Assembly: GCF_002849895.1 (NCBI RefSeq)
Contig: NZ_CP018867.1
Location: 186,001 to 250,000 of the forward strand
DNA: 64,000 nt
Source of the DNA: Companilactobacillus alimentarius DSM 20249
GTDB lineage: Bacteria; Bacillota; Bacilli; Lactobacillales; Lactobacillaceae
Direction of reading: 5' to 3'
The notes below the pieces were generated by a model. It was not told the DNA's origin and did no database searches. It saw only the letters and a list, made by a program, of their open reading frames with translations. Of this stretch, positions 33,573 through 41,991 are shown in pieces (the first letter of the stretch is position 1; each line of letters begins with the position of its first letter). Made by a program: the position numbers and the translations under genes.

Positions 33573-33884
33573 TTAGAAGACGTTAATAAGAACTGTGCCA
33601 GATATAACTAAGAATAAACCAACTACAGAGTAGATGGAGATTGATTCATTGTAGAAGACGATTCCAGCAATTGTAACGAGTATTAATCCAACGCTACCCC
33701 AAGTGGCATAAGTAAGACTTAATGGAAGTCTTTTCAAAACGTGGGAAAGAACAAACAAGCAGATAAAGTATGACGCCAAAGTTCCCACTGTTGGTAATAG
33801 ATTGGTAAAACCATCCGTTTTCTTTAATAGTGAAGTTCCCAAGACTTCAAAACCGATGGAGACCAATAATAGTAAGTAGTTCAT
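33573..33884 (-). CDS. SMR-family multidrug or cation efflux protein
   Basis: The 103-residue protein has four helices, as expected for small multidrug resistance proteins. MNYLLLLVSIGFEVLGTSLL carries the conserved glutamate (E13) in helix 1, and LSLTYATWGSVGLILVT is the helix 3 region. I start at ATG 33884, where GAGGAAAAGC is well placed and the length fits the family; an in-frame extension to 33926 has no matching SD. SMR proteins usually work as dimers that exchange protons for cationic drugs or guanidinium. Only one SMR gene is present, so a homodimer is likely. Confidence 0.9.
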   Translation of the reverse strand: MNYLLLLVSIGFEVLGTSLLKKTDGFTNLLPTVGTLASYFICLFVLSHVLKRLPLSLTYATWGSVGLILVTIAGIVFYNESISIYSVVGLFLVISGTVLINVF

Positions 33885-34058
33885 AAGCTTTTCCTCGATA
33901 AAAAAATTTCTCTCAATATCATACACGATTATTTTGAAAAAAACACTAATTATTTTTCGTTTTTGAATAATAAATTTAAATATATTTTGTTATGTTTAAA
34001 TGCTAATTGACAGTTGGATTAGAATATATTAATTTTATTAGAGATTTTAAGGGGATAG

Positions 34059-34784
34059 GTGGGGCTTAACTTGATATTTGATAATGATTGGGATTTTTTA
34101 AAAATGCAATTGAAATCAGCATGGGGAGAAAAAATGCATTTCATCTATACATTGCTGATACCAATACTGATATTATTTCTGAATAAGAATTTATATTTTC
34201 CAGATGATATTACGATTTATATTTATTGGTCATATATCGTTGTGACAACTGTTTTCCATGGTTTTCTCATTAATTTAGTTCGTTGGCGTGAGAATGGTCG
34301 CTTTAAAAACATTTCTTTGTTGGTGAAATCTGATCATACAGTGATTTTAACGAATATCTTGGTTCAATTGATTGTTATTCAAATTGAAATTGCTTGTTTT
34401 AATCTAATTATGGCAATATTTGTAACGCATCTTTCTTGGGAAACCTTTGTTTATGGATTTTTGGCTTCATTTTTGGCGGTGTTGATCAGTTCCAGTATGT
34501 GGTCAATGTTTTTATTGTTAAAATTGAAACGAGGAACTTTTAATATATTAACTGGTTTGATATTTATTTTGGGCTTAATTAGTCTAGGAATTAGACCACA
34601 AGGAATAATGAAACATTTTTTAGTAATCGTTAGTCCTTTTCAACTAACTTACGAACTTTATAATATAGCTTTCAATGAGACTAGTTTGCAAGTTTTGTTG
34701 GGTATATGTGTCGGGGTATATATAATAGTAGGAATAATTCTACTTTGGAAAATCTCTTTGAGAACACCACGACATAGGCTATAA
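34059..34784 (+). CDS. ABC-2-type membrane protein, orphan
   Basis: The 241-residue protein has six predicted hydrophobic segments and the layout of an ABC-2 permease subunit (a first helix near residue 28, LIPILILFL, then SYIVVTTVFHGFLINLV). No ATPase gene accompanies it. It could partner with an ATPase encoded elsewhere. The start is uncertain: GTG 34059 with AAGGGG four bases before it, or TTG 34071 with GGTGGGG. It lies 30 bases upstream of the secreted nuclease gene on the same strand without a terminator between, suggesting co-transcription. Confidence 0.65.
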   Translation: MGLNLIFDNDWDFLKMQLKSAWGEKMHFIYTLLIPILILFLNKNLYFPDDITIYIYWSYIVVTTVFHGFLINLVRWRENGRFKNISLLVKSDHTVILTNILVQLIVIQIEIACFNLIMAIFVTHLSWETFVYGFLASFLAVLISSSMWSMFLLLKLKRGTFNILTGLIFILGLISLGIRPQGIMKHFLVIVSPFQLTYELYNIAFNETSLQVLLGICVGVYIIVGIILLWKISLRTPRHRL

Positions 34785-34814
34785 AAATATCCGAAGTTTT
34801 GAAAGGGAAGTACT

Positions 34815-35609
34815 TTGAAAAAAATAATTGTATTATTAATGTTATTACCGACTTTACTCACTGGCTGTACTAATGGAAATGGAATTGATTCTAGCAATCA
34901 AACATCCACCAAAAATATCAGTGAGTGGACTTATCAATCAGGCGATAAACCGGTGAAAATAATTAATCATGATAATCCGACAACTATTAAAGAATCTGAG
35001 TTTAAATATTCCCATATTAACTATGGTGGTTTAGACAAATTGCAGCGGACGAAGGCTGTAACAGCTTATTTAACAAAGAATAATCTAGGTCATTCTAATA
35101 CACGAACAAGACAAATTTGGCGACCAACTGGTTGGCACAATCAGCCTAAATATATTGATGGAACACGAGTTATTCCCCAAAATCGTGGCCATTTGATTGC
35201 TTATACAGTGACATTCAACTTAAACAATAAAGGACAAGAACAAGTAGGAGAACTTGGTAGTATTGACAATCCTTATAATCTTTTTACGCAAACAGAGTTT
35301 TCTAATCAACAGACGATGACGCAAGTGGAACAAAAAGTTCGAACAGCTCTAGCTCAAAATAAGAAGGTTATCTACAAAGTTGAACCAATTTTTCGTGGTA
35401 ATGAATTGATGGCTCGAGGAGTTTGGGTTCAAGCACTAACAACGGATGGGTCTATGAAATTTAACCGCTATCTGTTTAACGTTCAAGATAGAATTAAATT
35501 TGACTATGCAACAGGAAGGTCGGTAGTTGATTATAAGTTACGGGTACCAGCTGTAGAAAACCAAGCAACTTATTATAAGCATGCATATCACCCTAAGTAT
35601 CGACACTAG
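34815..35609 (+). CDS. DNA/RNA non-specific endonuclease lipoprotein (EndA/NUC-like)
   Basis: The 264-residue protein has a lipoprotein signal (KKIIVLLMLLPTLLTGC with lipobox LTGC) and a beta-beta-alpha-metal nuclease domain (about 70-245). The active-site motif reads NRGHLIAYTV, where the DRGH form is more usual, and RKxxY-like NPYNLFTQTEFSNQ follows with the metal-binding Asn. It should degrade extracellular nucleic acid at the cell surface, for nutrient use or DNA uptake. TTG 34815 follows a GGGAAG SD. It follows the ABC-2 gene closely. The Asp-to-Asn change is seen in other lactobacillus members as I recall, so loss of activity is not implied. Confidence 0.85.
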   Translation: MKKIIVLLMLLPTLLTGCTNGNGIDSSNQTSTKNISEWTYQSGDKPVKIINHDNPTTIKESEFKYSHINYGGLDKLQRTKAVTAYLTKNNLGHSNTRTRQIWRPTGWHNQPKYIDGTRVIPQNRGHLIAYTVTFNLNNKGQEQVGELGSIDNPYNLFTQTEFSNQQTMTQVEQKVRTALAQNKKVIYKVEPIFRGNELMARGVWVQALTTDGSMKFNRYLFNVQDRIKFDYATGRSVVDYKLRVPAVENQATYYKHAYHPKYRH

Positions 35610-35624
35610 TTTGTTTTTCTCTAA

Positions 35625-35653
35625 TTGACATTTAATTTAATTATAATTAATAT
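35625..35653 (+). promoter_or_regulatory. Promoter of azlCD
   Basis: TTGACA at 35625-35630 and TAATAT at 35648-35653 are spaced by 17 bases, 38 bases before the azlC start. Confidence 0.65.
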
Positions 35654-35690
35654 TATTATTTATATATGTCTATTTGAGAGGGATGAGTCT

Positions 35691-36398
35691 ATGGACGATA
35701 GTTTAAGCGTTGACAGTGCTCTTAAAGACACATTGCCAACCGTATTTGGATATATTGGAATTGGAATTTCGTTTGGAATTGTTGCTGCTGCAGCTGGATT
35801 GAGCGTCTTGAATGCCACCTTGATGTCACTGATAGTTTACGGAGGCTCAGCACAATTCATTTTGGTTAGTTCATTGGCTATTGGAACACCGATGGTTTCG
35901 ATAATTTTATCGGTTTTTTTAGTTAATTCACGAATGATTTTGATGAGTATGACCACAGCCAATTTTTTTAAAAAGAATTCGCTCTTTGAGAATATCCTCG
36001 TGGGTAGCCTGATTACCGATGAAAGTTTTGCACTCAGTATGAACAAGTTGAATTTCACCAATGGCAAATTGTCGTTCAAGTGGTTCAATACTGTAAATTT
36101 ATTAGCTTATATAGTTTGGGCAGCGTCGACTATGGTGGGAGCAATGCTTGGTAAAGTTATCAGTGATCCTAAACAATTGGGGTTAGATTTTGCTTTGGTA
36201 GCTATGTTCATTGGTCTATTATATTTACAAATTATTAACGACCATGCGATTTCTTTAAAAATTCAATTGATCGTAGTGTTAATTATGTTGCCATTAGTTT
36301 ATTTTGGTCTGGTATTCATTTCTTCAGATCTGTTAATCTTAGTTGTTACTTTAATAGGTTGTACGTTAGGGGTGGTCTTGAAACATGCCTTCAACTGA
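35691..36398 (+). CDS. azlC: AzlC, branched-chain amino-acid exporter large subunit
   Basis: The 235-residue protein has the AzlC fold of about seven helices; LPTVFGYIGIGISFGIVA and LIVYGGSAQFILVSSLA are the conserved N-terminal motifs. With AzlD it exports branched-chain amino acids or analogues. GAGAGGGATGAG precedes ATG 35691; upstream in-frame codons belong to the promoter region. The coding sequence overlaps azlD by 14 bases, showing a translationally coupled pair. Confidence 0.9.
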   Translation: MDDSLSVDSALKDTLPTVFGYIGIGISFGIVAAAAGLSVLNATLMSLIVYGGSAQFILVSSLAIGTPMVSIILSVFLVNSRMILMSMTTANFFKKNSLFENILVGSLITDESFALSMNKLNFTNGKLSFKWFNTVNLLAYIVWAASTMVGAMLGKVISDPKQLGLDFALVAMFIGLLYLQIINDHAISLKIQLIVVLIMLPLVYFGLVFISSDLLILVVTLIGCTLGVVLKHAFN

Positions 36399-36711
36399 AT
36401 TTATTATTTGGACTATTATTGGCTGTGGAATCGTCACTTTGTTATCAAGAATCATGCCATTTATTTTGTTAAAAAAGTTTAATCTCCCCGCTAAAGTGGT
36501 GGAATTCTTAAGCTTTGTACCAATAACAATCATGGCGGCACTTTGGTTTGAAAATTTGTTCGAGCAGCATTTAGGTCACTTGCCGCAAATTAATTATGAA
36601 AATTTATTAGCTTCGGTACCAACAGTTTTAAGTGCCATAATAACGAAAAAACTATTAGTGATCGTTATTGTTGGTATAGTATCTCTAGCAATTGTTCGAT
36701 TGGTTATTTGA
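36385..36711 (+). CDS. azlD: AzlD, branched-chain amino-acid exporter small subunit
   Basis: The 108-residue protein has four hydrophobic segments and the AzlD signature SRIMPFILLKKF with VVEFLSFVPITIMAALW after it. It is the obligate partner of AzlC, whose gene it overlaps by 14 bases. ATG 36385 follows AGGGGTGG. A terminator follows. Export of branched-chain amino acids is the family function; the exact substrate is not shown here. Confidence 0.9.
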   Translation: MPSTEFIIWTIIGCGIVTLLSRIMPFILLKKFNLPAKVVEFLSFVPITIMAALWFENLFEQHLGHLPQINYENLLASVPTVLSAIITKKLLVIVIVGIVSLAIVRLVI

Positions 36712-36742
36712 ATAAATTAATAGATAGTAAAATAGGTAAAAC

Positions 36743-36787
36743 AATAGACCAAGGTAGTCAAAATACGATTGCCTTGGTCTATTATTT
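36743..36787. terminator. Bidirectional terminator after azlD
   Basis: AATAGACCAAGG pairs with CCTTGGTCTATT around a 17-base insert. It separates azlCD from the convergent dehydrogenase gene. Confidence 0.85.
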
Positions 36788-36803
36788 AGACTAAAAAAAT
36801 CTG

Positions 36804-37847
36804 TTAATCACTAACGACAACATAGGACTTAATAACTTTTCGATCTCTCATTTCTTGATAAGCACTATTAATGTCATCTAATTTGAAACTCTTAGTAAAG
36901 ACTAGTCCGGGATTGATTTCACCGTCTAAAACAGCCTTTAATAAACGTTGTTTATCGTAGGTTGAAACGGATGCGGGTCCACCAGCAATAGTAATGTTGT
37001 TAGCAAATGGAGTAGTTATGTCCATATTCCCTGTGTGTGGCAAGCCAACCCTACCGATAATTGCTCCGGGACGTCCAACTTGTAGAGCGGTTTTAGTTGA
37101 TAATTCAGTTCCAACACATTCCAAAACGGCATCGGCACCAAATCCGTTGGTCAAAGCAAGTATTTTCTTAACACCTTGATCGCCACGTTCAGAAACATTA
37201 TCTGTAGCACCAAATTTCTCAGCTAAAGCTTGACGGTCAGGATGGCGGCTAGTTGAAATAATCTTTTTAGCACCAAGCAATTTTGCAGAAATAATACCAC
37301 AAAGTCCTACAGCACCATCGCCCATGACGACGACTGTGTCACCACTTTTGACATGACTGACTCTAGCTGCATGATAACCAGTAGCTGTAACATCAGCTAA
37401 GGTCAACAATGATTTGAGCATGCCTTCACTATAATCGCTGGGTTTGCCAGGTACCTTGATCAAAGCCCATTGTCCGTGTTGGAATCTGATATATTCGCCT
37501 TGATTTCCATTACTGAAATTATCAGTGTGTGATTGACAATCGCCATCAAATCCAGCTAGACAAGCAGGGCAATGTCCACATCCATGAGTAAATGGAGCAA
37601 TCACAAAATCGCCAACCTTGACAGTGGTGATATCTGAGCCGACCTCTTCGACAATTCCAATTGCTTCGTGACCGTCGTTTTCTGAATGTTTTGCCTTATC
37701 CTCTAAACCACGATAAGCCCAAAGATCGGAACCACAAACACAAGCACGAATAACTTTTATGATGACGTCGTCAGGCTTTTGGATCGTAGGTTTGTCCACA
37801 TCCTCGATTTTTACTTCACCGACACGTTCGAAAACAGCTTTTTTCAT
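36804..37847 (-). CDS. Zinc-dependent alcohol dehydrogenase (MDR family)
   Basis: The 347-residue medium-chain dehydrogenase has the catalytic zinc motif CVCGSDLW (C37) and GHEAIGIV (H60, E61), and a structural-zinc cysteine cluster GCGHCPACLAGFDGDC. The NAD(P)-binding GDGAVGLCG follows at about residue 180. It oxidises an alcohol or reduces an aldehyde; the exact substrate is open. GGAGGGAAAAAT precedes the ATG. It lies 52 bases downstream of the FAH-family gene on the same strand with no terminator between, so the pair is probably one operon. Confidence 0.88.
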   Translation of the reverse strand: MKKAVFERVGEVKIEDVDKPTIQKPDDVIIKVIRACVCGSDLWAYRGLEDKAKHSENDGHEAIGIVEEVGSDITTVKVGDFVIAPFTHGCGHCPACLAGFDGDCQSHTDNFSNGNQGEYIRFQHGQWALIKVPGKPSDYSEGMLKSLLTLADVTATGYHAARVSHVKSGDTVVVMGDGAVGLCGIISAKLLGAKKIISTSRHPDRQALAEKFGATDNVSERGDQGVKKILALTNGFGADAVLECVGTELSTKTALQVGRPGAIIGRVGLPHTGNMDITTPFANNITIAGGPASVSTYDKQRLLKAVLDGEINPGLVFTKSFKLDDINSAYQEMRDRKVIKSYVVVSD

Positions 37848-37899
37848 ATTTTTCCCTCCATAATATTATGTGATAATTATAACGTTCTTTTCGTAAATA

Positions 37900-38700
37900 T
37901 CATTGCATATTGATAGTTAGTTGTCCCAATTGATCAATCTTGCTGACTAGTTGATCGCCAGATTGTAGGAATTCCTTGGGGTTTCGACCGAATCCTACTC
38001 CACCTGGAGTACCTGTAAAGATTAAATCTCCTGGGAATAATTCTGTGATACTTGATAAATAATTAACAAGTTTCTCAGGGTTAAAAATTAGATTACCCAA
38101 CTGGCTGTGTTGTTTTTCTTGACCGTTGACTTCTGTAGTAATAGTTAATGAAGTTAGATCTGGAATCTCATCAGGAGTTGTCAACCAAGGTCCGATAGGT
38201 GAGAAGTTTTGATAAGACTTAGCTAGGGAAAATTGTGGATTCGAATTGGCAAATTGGAGTTGACGGTCGGATAAGTCTTGACCGACCATATATCCAGCAA
38301 TATGTTTTGAGGTATCGGTTAATTTGATATTGCGACCACCATCGCCAATTACGATGACTAATTCGGTTTCCCAGTCGGTTTGGGGACTAGGAATCTTGAC
38401 GGTAGGATTAGGTCCGGTTAATGAACTGACAAATTTAGTAAAGATATTTGGTACCTTGGGAGCTGAAGTGTGCAGCTCATTCATGTGGTCGCGATAGTTG
38501 AATCCCACCGCAAAAATCTGTTGAGGTTTTTGAATAGGTAGTGAGAAGTCATTTGAGTCAGGTAGGCTTTCTTTTTGACCCAAATTTATTTCTTCGTTTA
38601 AATGGGGAAGCATTTCCTGTAAATTATTAAAACCTTTGACTGGTTGAATGTTGTCAGAATTGATAACGACAACTTGATTATGGTACATTGCTAATTTCAT
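37900..38700 (-). CDS. Fumarylacetoacetate hydrolase family protein
   Basis: The 266-residue protein has the FAH fold: FAVGFNYRDHMNEL with the catalytic His, then ETELVIVIGDGGRNI and IFTGTPGGVGFGRNP near the C-terminus. The metal-binding Glu and Asp residues are in the middle segment. Members include acylpyruvate hydrolases, oxaloacetate decarboxylases and isomerases of aromatic degradation. Nothing here decides which. AAAGGATCATCAAA precedes the ATG. It is transcribed with the alcohol dehydrogenase gene and divergently from the OYE-type reductase. Confidence 0.85.
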   Translation of the reverse strand: MKLAMYHNQVVVINSDNIQPVKGFNNLQEMLPHLNEEINLGQKESLPDSNDFSLPIQKPQQIFAVGFNYRDHMNELHTSAPKVPNIFTKFVSSLTGPNPTVKIPSPQTDWETELVIVIGDGGRNIKLTDTSKHIAGYMVGQDLSDRQLQFANSNPQFSLAKSYQNFSPIGPWLTTPDEIPDLTSLTITTEVNGQEKQHSQLGNLIFNPEKLVNYLSSITELFPGDLIFTGTPGGVGFGRNPKEFLQSGDQLVSKIDQLGQLTINMQ

Positions 38701-38787
38701 TTTGATGATCCTTTCGAGCTTTATTATCTTTATTTTAGTACAGTCTAGATTTTTATTAACAAAATATTTAGGAAATTGTCATTCGAA

Positions 38788-38823
38788 TGAAAGTGTTTAC
38801 AAGTGTCGATATTGTGATAAAAT
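38788..38823 (+). promoter_or_regulatory. Promoter of the OYE gene with cre-like site
   Basis: TGAAAGTGTTTACA at 38788-38801 matches cre except C to T in the central CG. Its 3' half is the -35 box TTTACA, with TAAAAT at 38818-38823 as -10 (16-base spacer). CcpA there would block RNA polymerase. Confidence 0.5.
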
Positions 38824-38849
38824 TAACATGAAAGTGAGGCTCTTGTAAT

Positions 38850-40040
38850 ATGACAGATTATAATTTTTTGAAACCATATACTTTTGAAAAAAAGGGAATT
38901 ACGGTTAAAAATCGGATTGTTATACCACCAATGACTGAGGAAATGAGCTTTTCCAATGGAGAAGTAACGGCTGATGAATTGCGTTACTATCATATTCACA
39001 GTGGTGGAGCTGGTATATTTATTACGGGTGTTGCAAATGTTAATGCTTTAGGAAAAGGTTTTGAGGGTGAACTTAGTGCTGAGGACGATAAGTTTATTCC
39101 TAGCCTGACAAAATTAGCTTCTGCAATTCACAAAGATGGGACAAAGGCTATTTTGCAGATTTTTAGTGCAGGGAGAATGTCTTCAACAGCTGTTCTACGG
39201 GGACAACAGCCAGTCAGTGCTAGTGCTGTTAAGGCGACCCGAAAGAATTCAGAAACTCCACGTGCTTTAAGTGAAGCTGAGGTTGAACAAACTATTAAAG
39301 ACTTTGGCGCAGCAACTAAGCGTGCGATTCAAGCGGGGTTTGATGGTGTTGAAATTCACGGAGCTAATACGTATCTGATTCAACAATTCTTCTCACCGCA
39401 TTCTAATCGTCGGACTGATAAGTGGGGCGGCAGTCTTGAGAAGCGGATGGCTTTTCCTTTAGCAGTCGTTGATGAAGTTCAAAAGGCAATTGATAAATAT
39501 GCTGACAGACCATTCTTGATGGGATATCGTATTTCACCAGAGGAAATTGAAGAGCCAGGTATTAGATTCGATGATACATTGAAATTAGTCGATGCCTTGA
39601 AAGAGAAACCTTTGGATTATCTTCATGTTTCTATGGGAAATGTCTGGAGAAAGTCGTTGAATGATAAGACAATTACGACACCGTTGAATTTGACAATTAA
39701 AAAACATATTGGAGAGCTTCCCCTAATTGGTGTCGGCGATATTCAAAGTCCGGCAGACGCTAAAAAGGTTCTTGATGAAGGAATTGATTTTGCTGCTTTA
39801 GGTCGAGAAATGTTGCGTGAACCACATTGGGTTCAAAAAGTTATTGCGGGCGATGAGGACGCTATTCGTTATACGATTGCACCAGCTGATCATGAGGAAC
39901 TTGGTTTAGTTGGAACATTCTGGGAATTTCTATTACAAGGATTCCACGATGGTTTGCAGTTGAGCAGTGAACCGCATACTCTAGAAGATCGTCAAAAGTT
40001 TAATGCCACTTTGGATCATATTTTTGGTGGCGGTAAGTAA
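38850..40040 (+). CDS. Old Yellow Enzyme family NADH:flavin oxidoreductase
   Basis: The 396-residue FMN enzyme has RIVIPPMTEEMSF at the start, the His-Asn-type substrate site GVEIHGANTYLIQQFFSP and NRRTDKWGGSLEKR, with FAALGREMLREPHW at the C-terminal phosphate-binding region. Such enzymes reduce electron-poor double bonds or other xenobiotics with NAD(P)H. No Fe-S domain follows, so it is the short type rather than a dienoyl-CoA reductase. The start ATG 38850 has only a modest SD (AGTGAGG). It is divergent from the FAH operon and ends at a strong terminator. Confidence 0.88.
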   Translation: MTDYNFLKPYTFEKKGITVKNRIVIPPMTEEMSFSNGEVTADELRYYHIHSGGAGIFITGVANVNALGKGFEGELSAEDDKFIPSLTKLASAIHKDGTKAILQIFSAGRMSSTAVLRGQQPVSASAVKATRKNSETPRALSEAEVEQTIKDFGAATKRAIQAGFDGVEIHGANTYLIQQFFSPHSNRRTDKWGGSLEKRMAFPLAVVDEVQKAIDKYADRPFLMGYRISPEEIEEPGIRFDDTLKLVDALKEKPLDYLHVSMGNVWRKSLNDKTITTPLNLTIKKHIGELPLIGVGDIQSPADAKKVLDEGIDFAALGREMLREPHWVQKVIAGDEDAIRYTIAPADHEELGLVGTFWEFLLQGFHDGLQLSSEPHTLEDRQKFNATLDHIFGGGK

Positions 40041-40056
40041 ATATAATTTTGTTGTT

Positions 40057-40107
40057 AAAAAAGTCGATATGATAACCATTTTGAAATGGCGAACATATCG
40101 GCTTTTT
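40057..40107 (+). terminator. Terminator of the OYE gene
   Basis: AAAAAGTCGATATG pairs with CATATCGGCTTTTT (one wobble), with an inner CCATTT/AAATGG stem. Confidence 0.88.
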
Positions 40108-40121
40108 GGTTTCTTCCTTAT

Positions 40122-40180
40122 TTGACAGAAATATCAGACTGATATATATTGAAAAAAGTTGTTTTATATCAGGCTGATAT
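40122..40180 (+). promoter_or_regulatory. padR promoter with two PadR operators
   Basis: TTGACA (40122-40127) and TATATT (40145-40150) have a 17-base spacer. ATATCAGACTGATAT (40131-40145) fills this spacer, and ATATCAGGCTGATAT (40166-40180) lies 35 bases downstream between the start of transcription and the SD. Both are symmetric around a single central base, a clear autorepression layout. Confidence 0.85.
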
Positions 40181-40194
40181 ATAAGGAGTAAATT

Positions 40195-40728
40195 ATGTAT
40201 GATTTATTTGTTTTAGGACAATTGATGGACGAATCTATGAGTGGCTATTTGATGCAACAAATCTTGCAGCAGTTGGTAGGGCGTAATCGTAAGATCAGTT
40301 TTGGAATGATATATCCGCTTTTTAAGCGATTAAGTGAAGCAGGATATATCAACTTAGTGGAAGAACAAAGTGATAATGGGAACCGCCCTAAAAAAGTGGC
40401 CTCAATTACCAAAGAGGGTCGGATTCGTTTTAAGGAGTTAATGGAACAAGTAGTACCGTTGAATCCTAATCTAGAATTTACTTACAGTGTGAAATTTCGT
40501 AATTTTCATCAGGTTGATTTGAAATTACGTCTAAAAATACTGGGTGATTACCGAAATTATTTGTTAGAGAATCAAAATTTATTAAAACAACAGTTTCATG
40601 ATTTACCACAAACAAATATTTCTCAACCGGACCTAGAAAATGCCAAATGGGTCATTGATTTAGACCAGATGAAAACTAAGGCTGCATTAGATTGGGTCGA
40701 AAAAGCATTAAAAGAGTTTGAAAAATAG
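40195..40728 (+). CDS. PadR-family regulator
   Basis: The 177-residue protein has a PadR winged helix (about 1-90; GYLMQQILQQLVGRNRKIS, then GMIYPLFKRLSEAGYI) and a C-terminal helical domain (about 95-177) for dimer formation, the AphA-like long form. Two identical-type palindromes overlap its promoter. The MFS pump gene follows after 12 bases, so PadR most likely represses its own operon and responds to a compound the pump exports. AAGGAG precedes ATG 40195. The inducer is unknown. Confidence 0.88.
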   Translation: MYDLFVLGQLMDESMSGYLMQQILQQLVGRNRKISFGMIYPLFKRLSEAGYINLVEEQSDNGNRPKKVASITKEGRIRFKELMEQVVPLNPNLEFTYSVKFRNFHQVDLKLRLKILGDYRNYLLENQNLLKQQFHDLPQTNISQPDLENAKWVIDLDQMKTKAALDWVEKALKEFEK

Positions 40729-40740
40729 GGGGAATTTCTC

Positions 40741-41928
40741 TTGGAAGAACCAGAAACAATGTCACGCAAGACCATCTTATTGATGGCAGTAGTCACAGGA
40801 GTCATTGTGGCTAATTTAAATTTTATTCAGCCAATTGAAAATCTGATTGCAACTGACTTCGGAATCTCAAAAGCAGTAGTCGGTATGTTAGCTATGATTA
40901 CTCAACTAGGCTACGCGTTAGGATTATTACTAATTGTCCCGCTGGGCGATATTTTCAATCGTTATCGGTTGATTCAATTCATGATGATTCTATCAATTAT
41001 TTCATTATTATTGGCCTTTTTATCACCGAATGCGACAATTTTCGCCATTGCGACGGCTTTGATCGGTATCACTTCGGTAGCACCACAGATAATCATTCCT
41101 TATGCAGGTTATTTAGCTCCACCACTGCAAAGGGGAAAAGTTTTAGGAATAGTCTTAAGTGGATTATTGACGGGGATTCTTTTGTCACGGTCATTTAGTG
41201 GATTATTAGGTAGTATTATGCCATGGCAGGATATTTATTTAATTGCTGCAGGGATCGACTTGATCTTTTTAGTCATCGTTAATCGTTTCTTGCCTCGCGA
41301 TGAACGTGGTCATCAAGATTTGCGTTACTGGCCAGTTATTAAGACGTTGCCAAAATTATTTGCCAGTCAAAAGGCTTTGAGAAGTTCAGCCATAAACGGA
41401 TTTTGTATGTTTGGGATGTCGAATGTTTTGTGGTCTACTTTAGCCTTTTATTTAGCAGCTCAATATAATTTAGGCAGTAATGTTGCCGGCTTGTTGGGAT
41501 TATTAGGTATAGCAGGAGTTTTAGTAGCTCCTTGGGTAGGTACTTTAGTCGATGAACGTTCGCCACGATTGACAATTGGCTTGAGTATGATTTTTTCTGG
41601 AGTTGCTTTTGTGATTTTTTGGTTGATCGGTGCTTGGTTGATTGGTTTAGTTATTGGAATCATTCTCTTGGATTTAGGAACACAGTTCAGTCAAGTTTCC
41701 AATCAAGCTATCGTACAATCGTTGAATCGCAAAGAAAGCAGTCGTAATAATTCTATTTTTATGTTCAGTTACTTTTTAGGTGGTTCATTTGGAACTTTAT
41801 TTGCTACTTGGGCTTGGAGTCATTTCGGCTGGATCGGCGTTTGTTTAGTAGCACTTGTCTTCCTGATTATTGCTATTGGTGATCATTTTATTATTGGAGA
41901 ACCTGAAAAATTAAATAGAGAAGCGTAG
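40741..41928 (+). CDS. MFS efflux transporter under PadR control
   Basis: The protein of about 395 residues has twelve predicted helices, with PLGDIFNRYRLIQFMMI after helix 2, the MFS loop motif in modified form. It looks like a drug or metabolite exporter of the DHA1 type. TTG 40741 follows GGGGG at a good spacing; ATG 40759 is an alternative start. Its gene follows padR directly, a common arrangement for inducible efflux. The substrate cannot be read from sequence. Confidence 0.85.
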   Translation: MEEPETMSRKTILLMAVVTGVIVANLNFIQPIENLIATDFGISKAVVGMLAMITQLGYALGLLLIVPLGDIFNRYRLIQFMMILSIISLLLAFLSPNATIFAIATALIGITSVAPQIIIPYAGYLAPPLQRGKVLGIVLSGLLTGILLSRSFSGLLGSIMPWQDIYLIAAGIDLIFLVIVNRFLPRDERGHQDLRYWPVIKTLPKLFASQKALRSSAINGFCMFGMSNVLWSTLAFYLAAQYNLGSNVAGLLGLLGIAGVLVAPWVGTLVDERSPRLTIGLSMIFSGVAFVIFWLIGAWLIGLVIGIILLDLGTQFSQVSNQAIVQSLNRKESSRNNSIFMFSYFLGGSFGTLFATWAWSHFGWIGVCLVALVFLIIAIGDHFIIGEPEKLNREA

Positions 41929-41991
41929 TTCGATTCGTTTTATTTTGTAAATCATTTCAAGTGTTATATTATTTTTCCGAGGGAATAATAT

